A stretch of 64,000 nt of DNA from Ignavibacterium sp037440165 (GTDB lineage: Bacteria; Bacteroidota; Ignavibacteria; Ignavibacteriales; Ignavibacteriaceae). Location of the stretch: positions 1 to 64,000 of the forward strand of contig NZ_JBBIUQ010000006.1 of NCBI RefSeq assembly GCF_037440165.1. The letters are read 5' to 3'. The notes under the pieces are model-generated. The model did not search any database. It was not told the origin of the DNA and worked only from the letters and a program-made list of their open reading frames with translations. Made by a program: the position numbers and the translations under genes. Below are positions 10,320-18,663 of the stretch, piece by piece; position 1 is the first letter of the stretch, and every line of letters starts with the position of its first letter.

Positions 10320-11888
10320 ATGGAAAATAAAAAAATTCTTTGGGTAGATGATGAAATTGATCTTTTAAGATCGCACATAATTTTTCTATCTGTAAAAGGT
10401 TATGATGTTGATACTGCAACTAATGGTGAAGATGCTTTATCGATGGTTAAAGAAAAATCTTACGATTTGATTTTTCTTGATGAAATGATGGCAGGTATGG
10501 GCGGACTTGAAACACTAAGTAAAATAAAAGAAATAAACTCCGCTTTACCAGTTGTGATGATTACAAAATCAGAAGAAGAATCATTGATGAACGAAGCAAT
10601 CGGAGGAAAAATTTCTGATTATCTGACGAAGCCAGTTAATCCAAGTCAGGTTTTGCTTGTATGTAAAAAAATTCTTGAATCGAAAAAGATCGTCGGACAA
10701 TATGCTGCAAAGGATTATCTGCAGGATTTCAATCTTATATCTCAACAGCTTTTGGGAAGCTTAGATTATGAAGATTGGATAAATATTTATCTCAAACTTG
10801 TGAACTGGTCAATTGAATTAGATAAACATCCTGAACTTGGTCTTAAGGAAACATTATCAGATCTATATCGTGAAGCGAACAAGGAATTTTCAAAATTTGT
10901 TGAAAGAAATTATCCGGATTGGCTTCAATCGTCGGGTAATGAATATACTCCAACTTTAAGTCCCGAAATTCCTGAAAAGTATTTATTCCAGCATCTTCGT
11001 GATGAAAATGTTTCAGTATTCTACATTGTGATTGATTGCCTCCGAATGGATCAATGGATGATCTTGGAGCAGCACCTTTCTGAATATTTCAAGATTGAAA
11101 AAGATTATTATTTTTCTATTCTGCCGACCGCAACACCTTATGCAAGAAATTCTTTGTTCAGTGGATTGTTTCCTTCCGACATTGAAAAATATTATCCTGA
11201 TTTGTGGATGAGCGGCAATGATGATGAAAACAGTATGAATAAATATGAAAAAGATTTATTTAAATTGCTGCTTGATAGAAAGCGGATTAAACTCAGAAAT
11301 GAATTCAAGTATGTTAAGATTATTGATCCGGAAGTCGGAAGAAATTTTGAGCAGAATATTTATTCATATAAGAACAATCATCTCACTGCAGTTGTGGTAA
11401 ATTTTCTTGATATGATTGCTCACGGCAGATCAGATTCAGATATTTTAAAAGAAATTGCGCCCGATGAAGCCGCATACCGTTCATTAACTAACAGCTGGTT
11501 TACACATTCATCATTTCTTGCATCTTTTAAAGCTCTGGCAAAGATGGAAAAAGTTAAACTGATTGTTACAACTGATCACGGAAGTATTCGTTGTCTTCGT
11601 GGTGCAAAAGTTCTTGGTGACAGGGAAGCATCAACTAATCTTCGGTTTAAGTATGGACGAAATCTTAAAGTTGATAATAAGCACGCTATTTTTATAAAGA
11701 ATGCTTTGGATTATAAACTTCCGAAAAGAGGAGTAACGATTAACTATATTATTGCAAAAGAAGATTATTATTTTGTTTATCCAACTGATTATCATAAATA
11801 TCTTTCATATTATAAAGATACTTTCCAGCATGGTGGAATTTCTATGGAAGAAATGATTTTACCTGTAATCACAATGGAACCAAAGTAA
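10320..11888 (+). CDS. porX: PorX: response regulator with PglZ/alkaline-phosphatase-like output domain
   Basis: A 522-residue two-domain regulator. Residues 1-120 are a CheY-like receiver with the acidic pocket D10/D11, phospho-acceptor D54 (LIFLDEMM), T82 and K104 (TKP). Residues about 170-520 are a PglZ domain of the alkaline phosphatase superfamily; metal-site motifs include VIDCLRMDQW, TATPYARNSLFSG, FLDMIAHG and TTDHGS. In Porphyromonas and Flavobacterium, PorX controls type IX secretion, and its PglZ domain is reported as a phosphodiesterase acting on nucleotide substrates. Direct placement behind sprA supports the same role here. The cognate kinase (PorY) is not in the window. tsaE begins immediately after the TAA. 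Confidence 0.92.
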   Translation: MENKKILWVDDEIDLLRSHIIFLSVKGYDVDTATNGEDALSMVKEKSYDLIFLDEMMAGMGGLETLSKIKEINSALPVVMITKSEEESLMNEAIGGKISDYLTKPVNPSQVLLVCKKILESKKIVGQYAAKDYLQDFNLISQQLLGSLDYEDWINIYLKLVNWSIELDKHPELGLKETLSDLYREANKEFSKFVERNYPDWLQSSGNEYTPTLSPEIPEKYLFQHLRDENVSVFYIVIDCLRMDQWMILEQHLSEYFKIEKDYYFSILPTATPYARNSLFSGLFPSDIEKYYPDLWMSGNDDENSMNKYEKDLFKLLLDRKRIKLRNEFKYVKIIDPEVGRNFEQNIYSYKNNHLTAVVVNFLDMIAHGRSDSDILKEIAPDEAAYRSLTNSWFTHSSFLASFKALAKMEKVKLIVTTDHGSIRCLRGAKVLGDREASTNLRFKYGRNLKVDNKHAIFIKNALDYKLPKRGVTINYIIAKEDYYFVYPTDYHKYLSYYKDTFQHGGISMEEMILPVITMEPK

Positions 11889-12317
11889 ATGGATTTCCCT
11901 GCCGAGCGAATAAGTTCTTCTGAAGAGCAGACTAAACAAGTAGCACTTGAGTTTCTTTCTGAACTAAACGCAAGTGATGTTGTTGTGATAAACGGTGATT
12001 TGGGAACGGGCAAAACTTTTTTTATAAAAAAAATTGCTGAAGCAATGGGTGTGCAAAATGCAAACAGCCCCACTTTTGCAATTGTAAATGAGTATGATTC
12101 GCAACCGAGGATTTATCATTTCGATTTTTATAGAATCACTAAAGTGAATGAATTACACGATATTGGTCTTGAAGATTATCTAAATGACCCTGAAGCAATA
12201 ACATTTATTGAGTGGGGAGAATTGTTTCCTGAAGTTTTACCTTCCAAAAGATATGAAATTAAAATTGAACAATTAGTAAATGAAAAAAGAAAACTCCGAT
12301 TCTACAGGTTCAACTAA
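11889..12317 (+). CDS. tsaE: tRNA threonylcarbamoyladenosine biosynthesis ATPase TsaE
   Basis: A 142-residue P-loop ATPase. The Walker A motif GDLGTGKTFFIKKIAEAMG lies near residues 37-55, followed by the family signature NSPTFAIVNEY and the YHFDFYRI strand; IEWGELFPE corresponds to the conserved W/GE region near the C-terminus. TsaE works with TsaB and TsaD in t6A modification of ANN-decoding tRNAs, driving turnover of the TsaBD complex. Its ATG abuts the porX stop and it ends one base before tsaB. Length is normal for the family. Confidence 0.95.
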   Translation: MDFPAERISSSEEQTKQVALEFLSELNASDVVVINGDLGTGKTFFIKKIAEAMGVQNANSPTFAIVNEYDSQPRIYHFDFYRITKVNELHDIGLEDYLNDPEAITFIEWGELFPEVLPSKRYEIKIEQLVNEKRKLRFYRFN

Positions 12318-12318
12318 A

Positions 12319-12957
12319 ATGTTGCCTTTATTAGCAATTGAGACTTCTGAAAAACTCTGCGGAGTTTCAATTCTATTAAATGAAACGGAGTATTACTCAG
12401 CAAAAATTTTTCTGCCTCACTCCCATTCGGAAAAATTATTTGAGCTTATTGAAATGCTACGCGATAATTCTTCAATTAAATTGAATGAAATTAAATCAAT
12501 CGCTGTCTCGTCTGGTCCTGGTTCATTTACAGGATTGAGAATCGGAATGGCTGCAGCAAAAGGAATTTCCGCAGGATTAAATATTCCAATAATTCCTGTC
12601 CCAACATTTGAAGCACTTGCATTCCAGCTCTCAAAAATTCTTCCCGAAGAACAACGCTTTCTAATTGCAAATAAAGCTAACAGGGATGAGGCATATCTTG
12701 CCAGGTTTCATGTTAAAAACAATAGTTATATATTTGAAGAGGAATTAAAAATATTACCAATTAATGCTATTACAATTAACGATAAAGAATTACTATTTGG
12801 AAATATTTCACTCGATGCTAAACAGATATTTTCACCAGAACCTGAATTTATAGGATTCTGGGCAATTGAATTTGGTGAAAATAAATTGGTGAGGGATTTC
12901 GATTTTCTTGAACCGAATTACATTAAAGATTTTATAGTTAAGGAGGTTAAAAAATGA
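12319..12957 (+). CDS. tsaB: tRNA threonylcarbamoyladenosine biosynthesis protein TsaB
   Basis: A 212-residue scaffold and dimerisation partner of TsaD in t6A synthesis. The N-terminus LLAIETSEKLCGVSIL and the segment VSSGPGSFTGLRIGMAAAKG are diagnostic of the ASKHA-fold TsaB family. I place the start at ATG 12319, one base after the tsaE stop, instead of the upstream in-frame ATG 12280, because the conserved LLAIETS strand begins immediately after it and an extension would overlap tsaE. The C-terminal half lacks the TsaD metal site, as expected. Coupled with tsaE upstream and overlapping the DUF1573 gene (ATGA) downstream. Confidence 0.94.
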   Translation: MLPLLAIETSEKLCGVSILLNETEYYSAKIFLPHSHSEKLFELIEMLRDNSSIKLNEIKSIAVSSGPGSFTGLRIGMAAAKGISAGLNIPIIPVPTFEALAFQLSKILPEEQRFLIANKANRDEAYLARFHVKNNSYIFEEELKILPINAITINDKELLFGNISLDAKQIFSPEPEFIGFWAIEFGENKLVRDFDFLEPNYIKDFIVKEVKK

Positions 12958-13670
12958 TGAAGAAAATTTTTTCGTTTTTAATCTTGTTTTCAGTTGCAGC
13001 TTTCGCTCAGTTAGTAGGACCGAAAGCCGGTGCTCAGATTACGGAGCATAATTTTGGAGATATAAAACAAGGCGATGTTGTTTCTTACAATTTTAAAATT
13101 ACAAATAATGGTGGCGATTTATTAAAGATAATTGATGTTAGAGCATCTTGCGGTTGTACAGCTGCTCAACCAGATAAAAAAGAATTGCAACCAGGTGAAT
13201 CAACTACAATCAAAGTATCATTCGATTCAAAAGGAAGAAAAGGTTCTCAGGTAAAAACAGTTCGTGTTATTACTAATGATCCAGAAAAGAGTGATATCAA
13301 CTTTGTAATAAGATGTAATATCATCGTTGATCAAAGTAATTCACAAACCTCCGGAGCTTCATTATTCCTTCCCGAAAATCAATTCAATTTTGGTCAAATA
13401 AAAGAGGGAACTACTGTTTCGCACACATTTGAATTAGTAAATAAAGGCTCAGATGTTCTTCAGATTAATGATGTAAGAACTTCCTGCGGCTGCACAGCAG
13501 CTTTGGTTAGCAGTTCAACTTTAAAGCCCGGAGAAAAGGGAACTTTAAAAGTTGATCTTGATACAAAGGGAAGACAGGGTAAAATGAGCAGAACAATTTC
13601 AATCGTTTCGAATGATTCAGAGCAATCAATCAAAGTAATTACAATTTATGCAGAGGTATTAAAAAATTAA
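12954..13670 (+). CDS. Exported protein with two DUF1573 domains
   Basis: A 238-residue exported protein with signal peptide (KKIFSFLILFSVAAFAQ). Two tandem DUF1573 (immunoglobulin-like) domains follow at about residues 27-120 and 135-235; each has the consensus F-G-x-I-K-x-G, a TNNGG or VNKGS strand, a cysteine pair (ASCGCTA and TSCGCTA) and PGE. The paired CGC cysteines are a family feature. A strong AGGAGG Shine-Dalgarno at 12941-12946 and an ATGA overlap with tsaB fix the start. The domain is very common in Bacteroidota relatives; its molecular role is unknown, perhaps cell-envelope adhesion or assembly. Confidence 0.88.
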   Translation: MMKKIFSFLILFSVAAFAQLVGPKAGAQITEHNFGDIKQGDVVSYNFKITNNGGDLLKIIDVRASCGCTAAQPDKKELQPGESTTIKVSFDSKGRKGSQVKTVRVITNDPEKSDINFVIRCNIIVDQSNSQTSGASLFLPENQFNFGQIKEGTTVSHTFELVNKGSDVLQINDVRTSCGCTAALVSSSTLKPGEKGTLKVDLDTKGRQGKMSRTISIVSNDSEQSIKVITIYAEVLKN

Positions 13671-13671
13671 T

Positions 13672-14511
13672 ATGCCTTGGTTTAGAAGATCAAAACAAAA
13701 TATTGCACCTGATACTCAGAAAAGAGAATTACCGGATGGTCTTTGGGAAAAATGTCCATCTTGCGGTGAGATAATCCATAAAAAGCAGCTCGAATTAAAT
13801 TACTGGACTTGCCTTAAATGTGATTATCACTGGCGAATCGGAAGTAAGGAATATATTTCTTTTCTTCTTGATAAAAATTCATTCAAAGAGATTGATCGTA
13901 AAATGCGCTCAGCTGATCCATTAATCTTTAAGGATACGAAAAAATATTCCGACAGAATTAATGAAACTATAAAAAAACTTGATCTGTATGATGCTGTAAG
14001 AACCGGAACAGGAACTATTGACGGAAAAGCTGTTGCATTTGGTTGTATGGATTTTGATTTTATTGGTGGAAGTATGGGTTCTGTTGTCGGAGAGAAATTA
14101 GCCCGGCTAATTGACAAAGCTTATAAAGAAAAATTGCCGACAATCATTATTTCAAGAAGCGGCGGTGCAAGAATGATGGAAGGCGCTTACTCTCTGATGC
14201 AATTAGCAAAAATTAGTGCCAGACTAACAAAACTTGCTGACACTGGTATTCCTTATATTTCAGTTCTGACTGATCCTACTACAGGTGGAACAACTGCAAG
14301 TTATGCAATGTTAGGCGATATTCACATTGCTGAACCAAAAGCGTTAATTGGATTTGCCGGACCGAGAGTAATCAAACAAACAATAGGAAAGGATTTGCCG
14401 GAAGGATTTCAGCGCTCTGAATTTTTACTTGAAAAAGGATTTATTGATTTTATTTCCCACAGAAAAGAATTAAGAACAAATATTATTCGTGTACTGGATT
14501 TACTGAGTTAA
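13672..14511 (+). CDS. accD: Acetyl-CoA carboxylase carboxyltransferase subunit beta AccD
   Basis: A 279-residue beta subunit that, with AccA, moves the carboxyl group from carboxybiotin to acetyl-CoA to make malonyl-CoA for fatty acid synthesis. The N-terminus has the four-cysteine zinc ribbon (CPSCGE at about 27-32 and CLKCDYHW at about 47-54). The crotonase-fold carboxyltransferase core follows: ISRSGGARMMEGAYSLMQLAK, TDPTTGGTTASYAMLGD and IGFAGPRVIKQTI. Last gene of the sprA-to-accD run, converging on birA with 10 bases between the stops. Confidence 0.96.
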   Translation: MPWFRRSKQNIAPDTQKRELPDGLWEKCPSCGEIIHKKQLELNYWTCLKCDYHWRIGSKEYISFLLDKNSFKEIDRKMRSADPLIFKDTKKYSDRINETIKKLDLYDAVRTGTGTIDGKAVAFGCMDFDFIGGSMGSVVGEKLARLIDKAYKEKLPTIIISRSGGARMMEGAYSLMQLAKISARLTKLADTGIPYISVLTDPTTGGTTASYAMLGDIHIAEPKALIGFAGPRVIKQTIGKDLPEGFQRSEFLLEKGFIDFISHRKELRTNIIRVLDLLS

Positions 14512-14521
14512 CAAATTCCAT

Positions 14522-15295
14522 CTAAACTAAACTTACATCACCAATAGTAATTTTCTCGATTCCTTCTTTTGTTTTCAGAAGAAGGAATCCTTCTTTATCG
14601 ATATCCTCAAAAATTCCATTCTTAACTAATTCACCTTCTTTAATATATACTTTTTCACCGAGCATTCTGCACTTCTCTTTCCATTCACGAATGATGAATT
14701 CAGGTTCATACATAACTTTGTTTAAATAAAATTCAAAGTTATTCAGTATCTCAGCTAAGAGTTTTTCTCTTTCAATTTCTCTTCCTAGTTCATTTCTGAT
14801 TGAAGTTGGTGGATAATTAAACTGTCCCTGAAACATTGTCTGATTAACATTAACACCAATACCAATTACAACTCTGTCAATCTTACTTCCGTGTGAAGAT
14901 GATTCAAGTAAAATTCCACAGGTTTTTTTCTTGTTGATTAAAACATCATTTGGCCATTTCAGTTCGGTCTTTAACTGATATAAATTTTCAATTGAAGTGG
15001 CAACCGATAAGGAGGCAGAAAAATTTAACAGATTCAATTTTTCAAATAATTTGTACTCTCGAAAAAGTAAAATCGAAAAGGTCAAGTTCTGTTCTTTGGA
15101 ACTGTACCAAACCCTATCTTTCCTTCCTCTGCCTTTTGTTTGTTTTTCAGCTAAGACAACCGTCCCTGAAATACTTACTCCATTTTTTTTATCCAGCAGA
15201 AAAGTATTTGTAGAATCAATTTCCTCAACATAAATAAAATTTCTTCCTATATAATCAGTATTAAGTCTGATATCAAAATTTTCAATCTCGAACAC
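14522..15295 (-). CDS. birA: Biotin-[acetyl-CoA-carboxylase] ligase BirA (catalytic domain only)
   Basis: Biotin protein ligase of about 257 residues that activates biotin with ATP and attaches it to the biotin carboxyl carrier protein. The core motif KGRGRKDRVWYSS (biotinyl-AMP loop), the VEEIDSTNTFLLD strand, LKWPNDVLINKKKTCGILLE and the GIGVNVNQ segment are all present. There is no N-terminal helix-turn-helix, so it is a monofunctional ligase and not a biotin-sensing repressor. I prefer GTG 15295, which has GGAGG four bases upstream, over the upstream TTG at 15319. Convergent with accD, whose pathway needs this modification. Confidence 0.93.
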   Translation of the reverse strand: MFEIENFDIRLNTDYIGRNFIYVEEIDSTNTFLLDKKNGVSISGTVVLAEKQTKGRGRKDRVWYSSKEQNLTFSILLFREYKLFEKLNLLNFSASLSVATSIENLYQLKTELKWPNDVLINKKKTCGILLESSSHGSKIDRVVIGIGVNVNQTMFQGQFNYPPTSIRNELGREIEREKLLAEILNNFEFYLNKVMYEPEFIIREWKEKCRMLGEKVYIKEGELVKNGIFEDIDKEGFLLLKTKEGIEKITIGDVSLV

Positions 15296-15337
15296 AAATC
15301 CTCCGAAATAATTATTCAAAAATAAGGATTATTTCTG

Positions 15338-15362
15338 TTACTGTCAGTATATTTGACAGTAA
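15338..15362. promoter_or_regulatory. Perfect 9-bp inverted repeat between birA and dnaK
   Basis: Left arm TTACTGTCA (15338-15346), spacer of 7 bases, right arm TGACAGTAA (15354-15362); the arms are exact reverse complements. It lies about 43 bases upstream of the birA start and 183 bases upstream of dnaK in a divergent intergenic region. No T-tract follows either side, so it is not a terminator. The 9-7-9 architecture resembles a repressor operator. It is not the CIRCE sequence (TTAGCACTC-N9-GAGTGCTAA), though it shares its layout. The regulator is unknown. Confidence 0.5.
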
Positions 15363-15472
15363 TCAATATAATCTGACGAATTTTCATAACTGGCTGTCAT
15401 GTCTGTCAATCTTCTAAAATTTTGAAATAAAAAAAGATGCATTTTTAAGCATTTTTCTAAGTTTGTTTTTGG

Positions 15473-15478
15473 TATAAT
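15473..15478 (+). promoter_or_regulatory. Possible -10 box of the dnaK promoter
   Basis: A consensus TATAAT lies 67 bases upstream of the dnaK ATG in otherwise non-coding AT-rich sequence. No good -35 hexamer is visible at 17 bases, so the assignment rests on the -10 match and position only. TATAAT matches arise easily by chance at this base composition. Confidence 0.3.
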
Positions 15479-15544
15479 GATTGGCTAAGCAAAACAGAAT
15501 ATTTTAAAAAAATTATTAATTTCTTTAAGAAAGGAGAAACAATA

Positions 15545-17464
15545 ATGGGTAAAATAATAGGAATTGACCTGGGTACTACTAACTCTTGTGTAGCTGTAAT
15601 GGAAGGAAATGAACCTGTTGTAATTCCAAATTCAGAAGGAGGAAGAACTACTCCATCAGTTGTTGCTTTCACAAAATCAGGTGAACGCTTGGTTGGAATG
15701 CCGGCAAAGCGACAAGCAATAACCAATCCGAAGAATACGATATTTTCGATTAAAAGATTTATGGGAAGATTTTATGATGAAGTTGACAGAGAAAGAGGTG
15801 AGGTTCCTTATGAAGTTGTTCGTGGTGAAAACAATACTGTAAGAGTAAAAATTGGTGACAGACTTTACTCTCCACCAGAAATCTCAGCAATGATTTTACA
15901 GAAAATGAAAAAAACTGCTGAGGATTATCTCGGACAAGAAGTAACTGAAGCAGTAATTACTGTTCCCGCATACTTTAATGATGCTCAAAGGCAAGCTACT
16001 AAGGATGCTGGTGAAATCGCTGGACTAACCGTTCGCAGAATTATCAATGAACCCACAGCCGCTGCCTTAGCTTATGGTCTTGATAAAAAACATAAAGACC
16101 AGATTGTTGCAGTTTACGATTTGGGAGGTGGAACATTTGATATTTCAATTCTTCAGTTAGGTGAGGGAGTTTTTGAAGTTAAATCAACTAACGGTGATAC
16201 ACATCTTGGTGGAGATGATTTTGACCAAAGATTAATTGATTATCTTGCTGATGAATTCAAAAAGCAGGAAGGTATTGATTTAAGAAAAGATCCAATGGCT
16301 TTACAGCGTCTAAAAGAAGCTGCTGAAAAAGCAAAGATTGAATTATCATCTTCAATGCAGACAGATGTTAATTTACCATTCATAACTGCAACACAGGATG
16401 GTCCGAAACATCTTAATATCACATTAACTCGTTCTAAGTTTGAACAATTAATTCACGACCTTGTAGAGAAAACAAGAACACCTTGTGAGCAGGCAATGAA
16501 AGACGCCGGAGTTACTCCTTCGCAAATTGATGAGGTAATTCTTGTTGGCGGTTCTACAAGAATTCCGATGGTTCAGGAACTTGTTAAGAAAATTTTTGGA
16601 AAAGAACCGCACAAAGGTGTTAATCCCGATGAAGTTGTGGCTATTGGAGCAGCAATTCAGGGCGGCGTACTTGCTGGTGATGTAAAAGATGTTTTACTTC
16701 TTGATGTTACACCACTTTCACTTGGTATTGAAACACTTGGCGGAGTAATGACAACTTTAATTTCTGCAAACACAACAATACCAACACGAAAGAGTGAAAT
16801 ATTCTCAACCGCTTCTGACAATCAACCTTCTGTAGAAATTCATGTTCTGCAAGGTGAACGTCCAATGGCTGCTGATAACAGAACACTAGGTAAGTTTCAT
16901 CTCGATGGAATTCCACCAGCACCAAGAGGTGTTCCTCAGATTGAAGTTACTTTTGACATTGATGCTAATGGAATACTTCATGTCAGTGCAAAAGATAAAG
17001 CAACAGGTAAAGAGCAAAGTATCAGAATTACTTCATCAAGTGGATTGAGTAAAGAAGATATTGAGAAGATGAAACGAGAAGCGCAGGAACATGCTGCTGA
17101 AGATAAAAGAAGGAGAGAAGCTGCTGAGGTCAAAAATACTGCTGATGCTTTGGTATTCCAGACCAAAAAGAATCTCGATGAATTGAAGGATAAATTAACT
17201 CCTGATATGAAATCAAGAATTGAAGCCGAGATCAAAAAAGTTGAAGATGCTCTAACAACTGATAATACTGAGCAGATTAAATCGGCTACTGATTCTTTAA
17301 CTAAAGCATGGAATGAAGTATCACAAATAATTTATTCACAGGCTGGACAGCAAACTCCTCACGAGCAAACAACTGGTCAACAAGCTGGTTCTGCTGCTTC
17401 TGGTGACGGAAAAGATAATGTTCAGGATGCTTCATACGAAGTTGTTGATGACGATAAAAAATAA
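15545..17464 (+). CDS. dnaK: Molecular chaperone DnaK (Hsp70)
   Basis: A 639-residue Hsp70. ATPase-domain signatures IGIDLGTTNSCVAVMEG, VYDLGGGTFDISIL and ILVGGSTRIPMVQELV are intact; the substrate-binding domain (from about residue 390) has LLLDVTPLSLGIETLGGV, and the acidic tail ends YEVVDDDKK. An AAGGAG Shine-Dalgarno sits 8-9 bases before ATG. The protein binds unfolded polypeptides with DnaJ and GrpE; neither of these is adjacent. It is monocistronic, with a strong intrinsic terminator just downstream. Confidence 0.97.
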   Translation: MGKIIGIDLGTTNSCVAVMEGNEPVVIPNSEGGRTTPSVVAFTKSGERLVGMPAKRQAITNPKNTIFSIKRFMGRFYDEVDRERGEVPYEVVRGENNTVRVKIGDRLYSPPEISAMILQKMKKTAEDYLGQEVTEAVITVPAYFNDAQRQATKDAGEIAGLTVRRIINEPTAAALAYGLDKKHKDQIVAVYDLGGGTFDISILQLGEGVFEVKSTNGDTHLGGDDFDQRLIDYLADEFKKQEGIDLRKDPMALQRLKEAAEKAKIELSSSMQTDVNLPFITATQDGPKHLNITLTRSKFEQLIHDLVEKTRTPCEQAMKDAGVTPSQIDEVILVGGSTRIPMVQELVKKIFGKEPHKGVNPDEVVAIGAAIQGGVLAGDVKDVLLLDVTPLSLGIETLGGVMTTLISANTTIPTRKSEIFSTASDNQPSVEIHVLQGERPMAADNRTLGKFHLDGIPPAPRGVPQIEVTFDIDANGILHVSAKDKATGKEQSIRITSSSGLSKEDIEKMKREAQEHAAEDKRRREAAEVKNTADALVFQTKKNLDELKDKLTPDMKSRIEAEIKKVEDALTTDNTEQIKSATDSLTKAWNEVSQIIYSQAGQQTPHEQTTGQQAGSAASGDGKDNVQDASYEVVDDDKK

Positions 17465-17487
17465 AACCTGCTGATCATTTTTTATAC

Positions 17488-17520
17488 AAAGCCCCGCACA
17501 TTAGTCGGGGCTTTTTGTTT
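17488..17520 (+). terminator. Intrinsic terminator after dnaK
   Basis: AAAGCCCCG (17488-17496) pairs with CGGGGCTTT (17506-17514) around a 9-base loop and runs into a T-rich tail. Located 24 bases after the dnaK stop. Confidence 0.92.
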
Positions 17521-17567
17521 GATACTCACTATTCTTATCTTTCACACACTTTTTAATATAATTTAAG

Positions 17568-18662
17568 ATGACGCAAACTGATAAGAAGCATAGAATCATC
17601 TTTATTGATTTGATGAGAGCATTTGCCGTTTTACAGATGGTTCAGGGACATACCGTTGATGCACTTCTTGCACCCGAATTCAAATCTCTTGATTATCCGG
17701 TTTATGCAATCTGGAACTTTATGAGAGGAATGACAGCTCCGATTTTTATGTTTACTTCAGGCACAGTGTTCACATACCTTTTCAGATTGGTTGATGAACC
17801 ATTTGAAAAAAATCCTCGTGTTAAAAAAGGGATTAAGCGATTTCTTTTACTTGTATTCCTGGGTTATTTGCTTCGTTATCCGACTTATAAAGTAATTGAT
17901 TTTTCAGATGTTACAAAACAGCAGCTCGATATTTTTTTTACCGTTGATGTTCTGCAGCTCATTGGTTTTGGATTATTTTTTTTAATGCTTGCTGCTTACT
18001 TATCTGAGAAACTCAGATTCGGAGATACAATTACATTTCTCCTGATGGCTCTTTTATTTATTGTGCCCTCGCCATTCTTTGCCTTAATTGACTGGTTAAA
18101 ATATTTTCCGCAGCCGATCGCAAATTATTTCAATTCAGCTAATGGTTCTTTATTCCCTTTGTTTCCTTGGGCTGGATATGTTTTATCCGGTGGAATTTTA
18201 GGAAGCCATCTTGCTAGAAATCCGATGGTCTTTAAAACTAACAAATTCAGTTTCAGACTTTTAATTATAGGTTCAATTTTAATCCTTTTTTCCGCAGCTA
18301 ATTTATATTTTGATATGGGAAGATATTTTAATCAAGCAAGTGATTCATATACATATGATACTATAATTTTTAGAATAGGTTTTGTTCTTATAACAACTGG
18401 AATAATTTCCTACATTTCTCAATCTATTAATTCTATTCCAAGAATATTAATTTTAATAGGAAGAAATACACTCTTGATTTATGTTGTTCATTTAATGATA
18501 ATTTATGGTAGTGCCTGGAATCCTGGACTTTATAAAGTTTTTGGTAATTCCACTCCGGTTTCTACAACAATTTTAATTGCATTAGGAATGATATCTCTGA
18601 TGACACTAATGGTAATTTTACTGAATAAACTTAGAATAAAAAACAAACAGTTAGTCACTTGA
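17568..18662 (+). CDS. Polytopic membrane acyltransferase-like protein (DUF1624/HGSNAT type)
   Basis: A 364-residue integral membrane protein with about ten hydrophobic segments. The N-terminus FIDLMRAFAVLQMVQGHTVD matches the 'D-x-x-R-x-x-A-...-Q-x-H' signature of the DUF1624/heparan-alpha-glucosaminide N-acetyltransferase-like and acyltransferase-3-like families, where the histidine is the catalytic candidate. Substrate unknown; relatives acylate sugars or lipids of the envelope. Lies between the dnaK terminator and ruvB, ending one base before the ruvB ATG, so translation may be coupled. Confidence 0.7.
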   Translation: MTQTDKKHRIIFIDLMRAFAVLQMVQGHTVDALLAPEFKSLDYPVYAIWNFMRGMTAPIFMFTSGTVFTYLFRLVDEPFEKNPRVKKGIKRFLLLVFLGYLLRYPTYKVIDFSDVTKQQLDIFFTVDVLQLIGFGLFFLMLAAYLSEKLRFGDTITFLLMALLFIVPSPFFALIDWLKYFPQPIANYFNSANGSLFPLFPWAGYVLSGGILGSHLARNPMVFKTNKFSFRLLIIGSILILFSAANLYFDMGRYFNQASDSYTYDTIIFRIGFVLITTGIISYISQSINSIPRILILIGRNTLLIYVVHLMIIYGSAWNPGLYKVFGNSTPVSTTILIALGMISLMTLMVILLNKLRIKNKQLVT

Positions 18663-18663
18663 T

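Noticed and set aside
15353..15372. TTGACA and TATAAT as a promoter within the birA-dnaK gap
   Set aside because: Only 8 bases separate the hexamers, too short for a sigma-70-type promoter; the TTGACA overlaps the palindrome arm.
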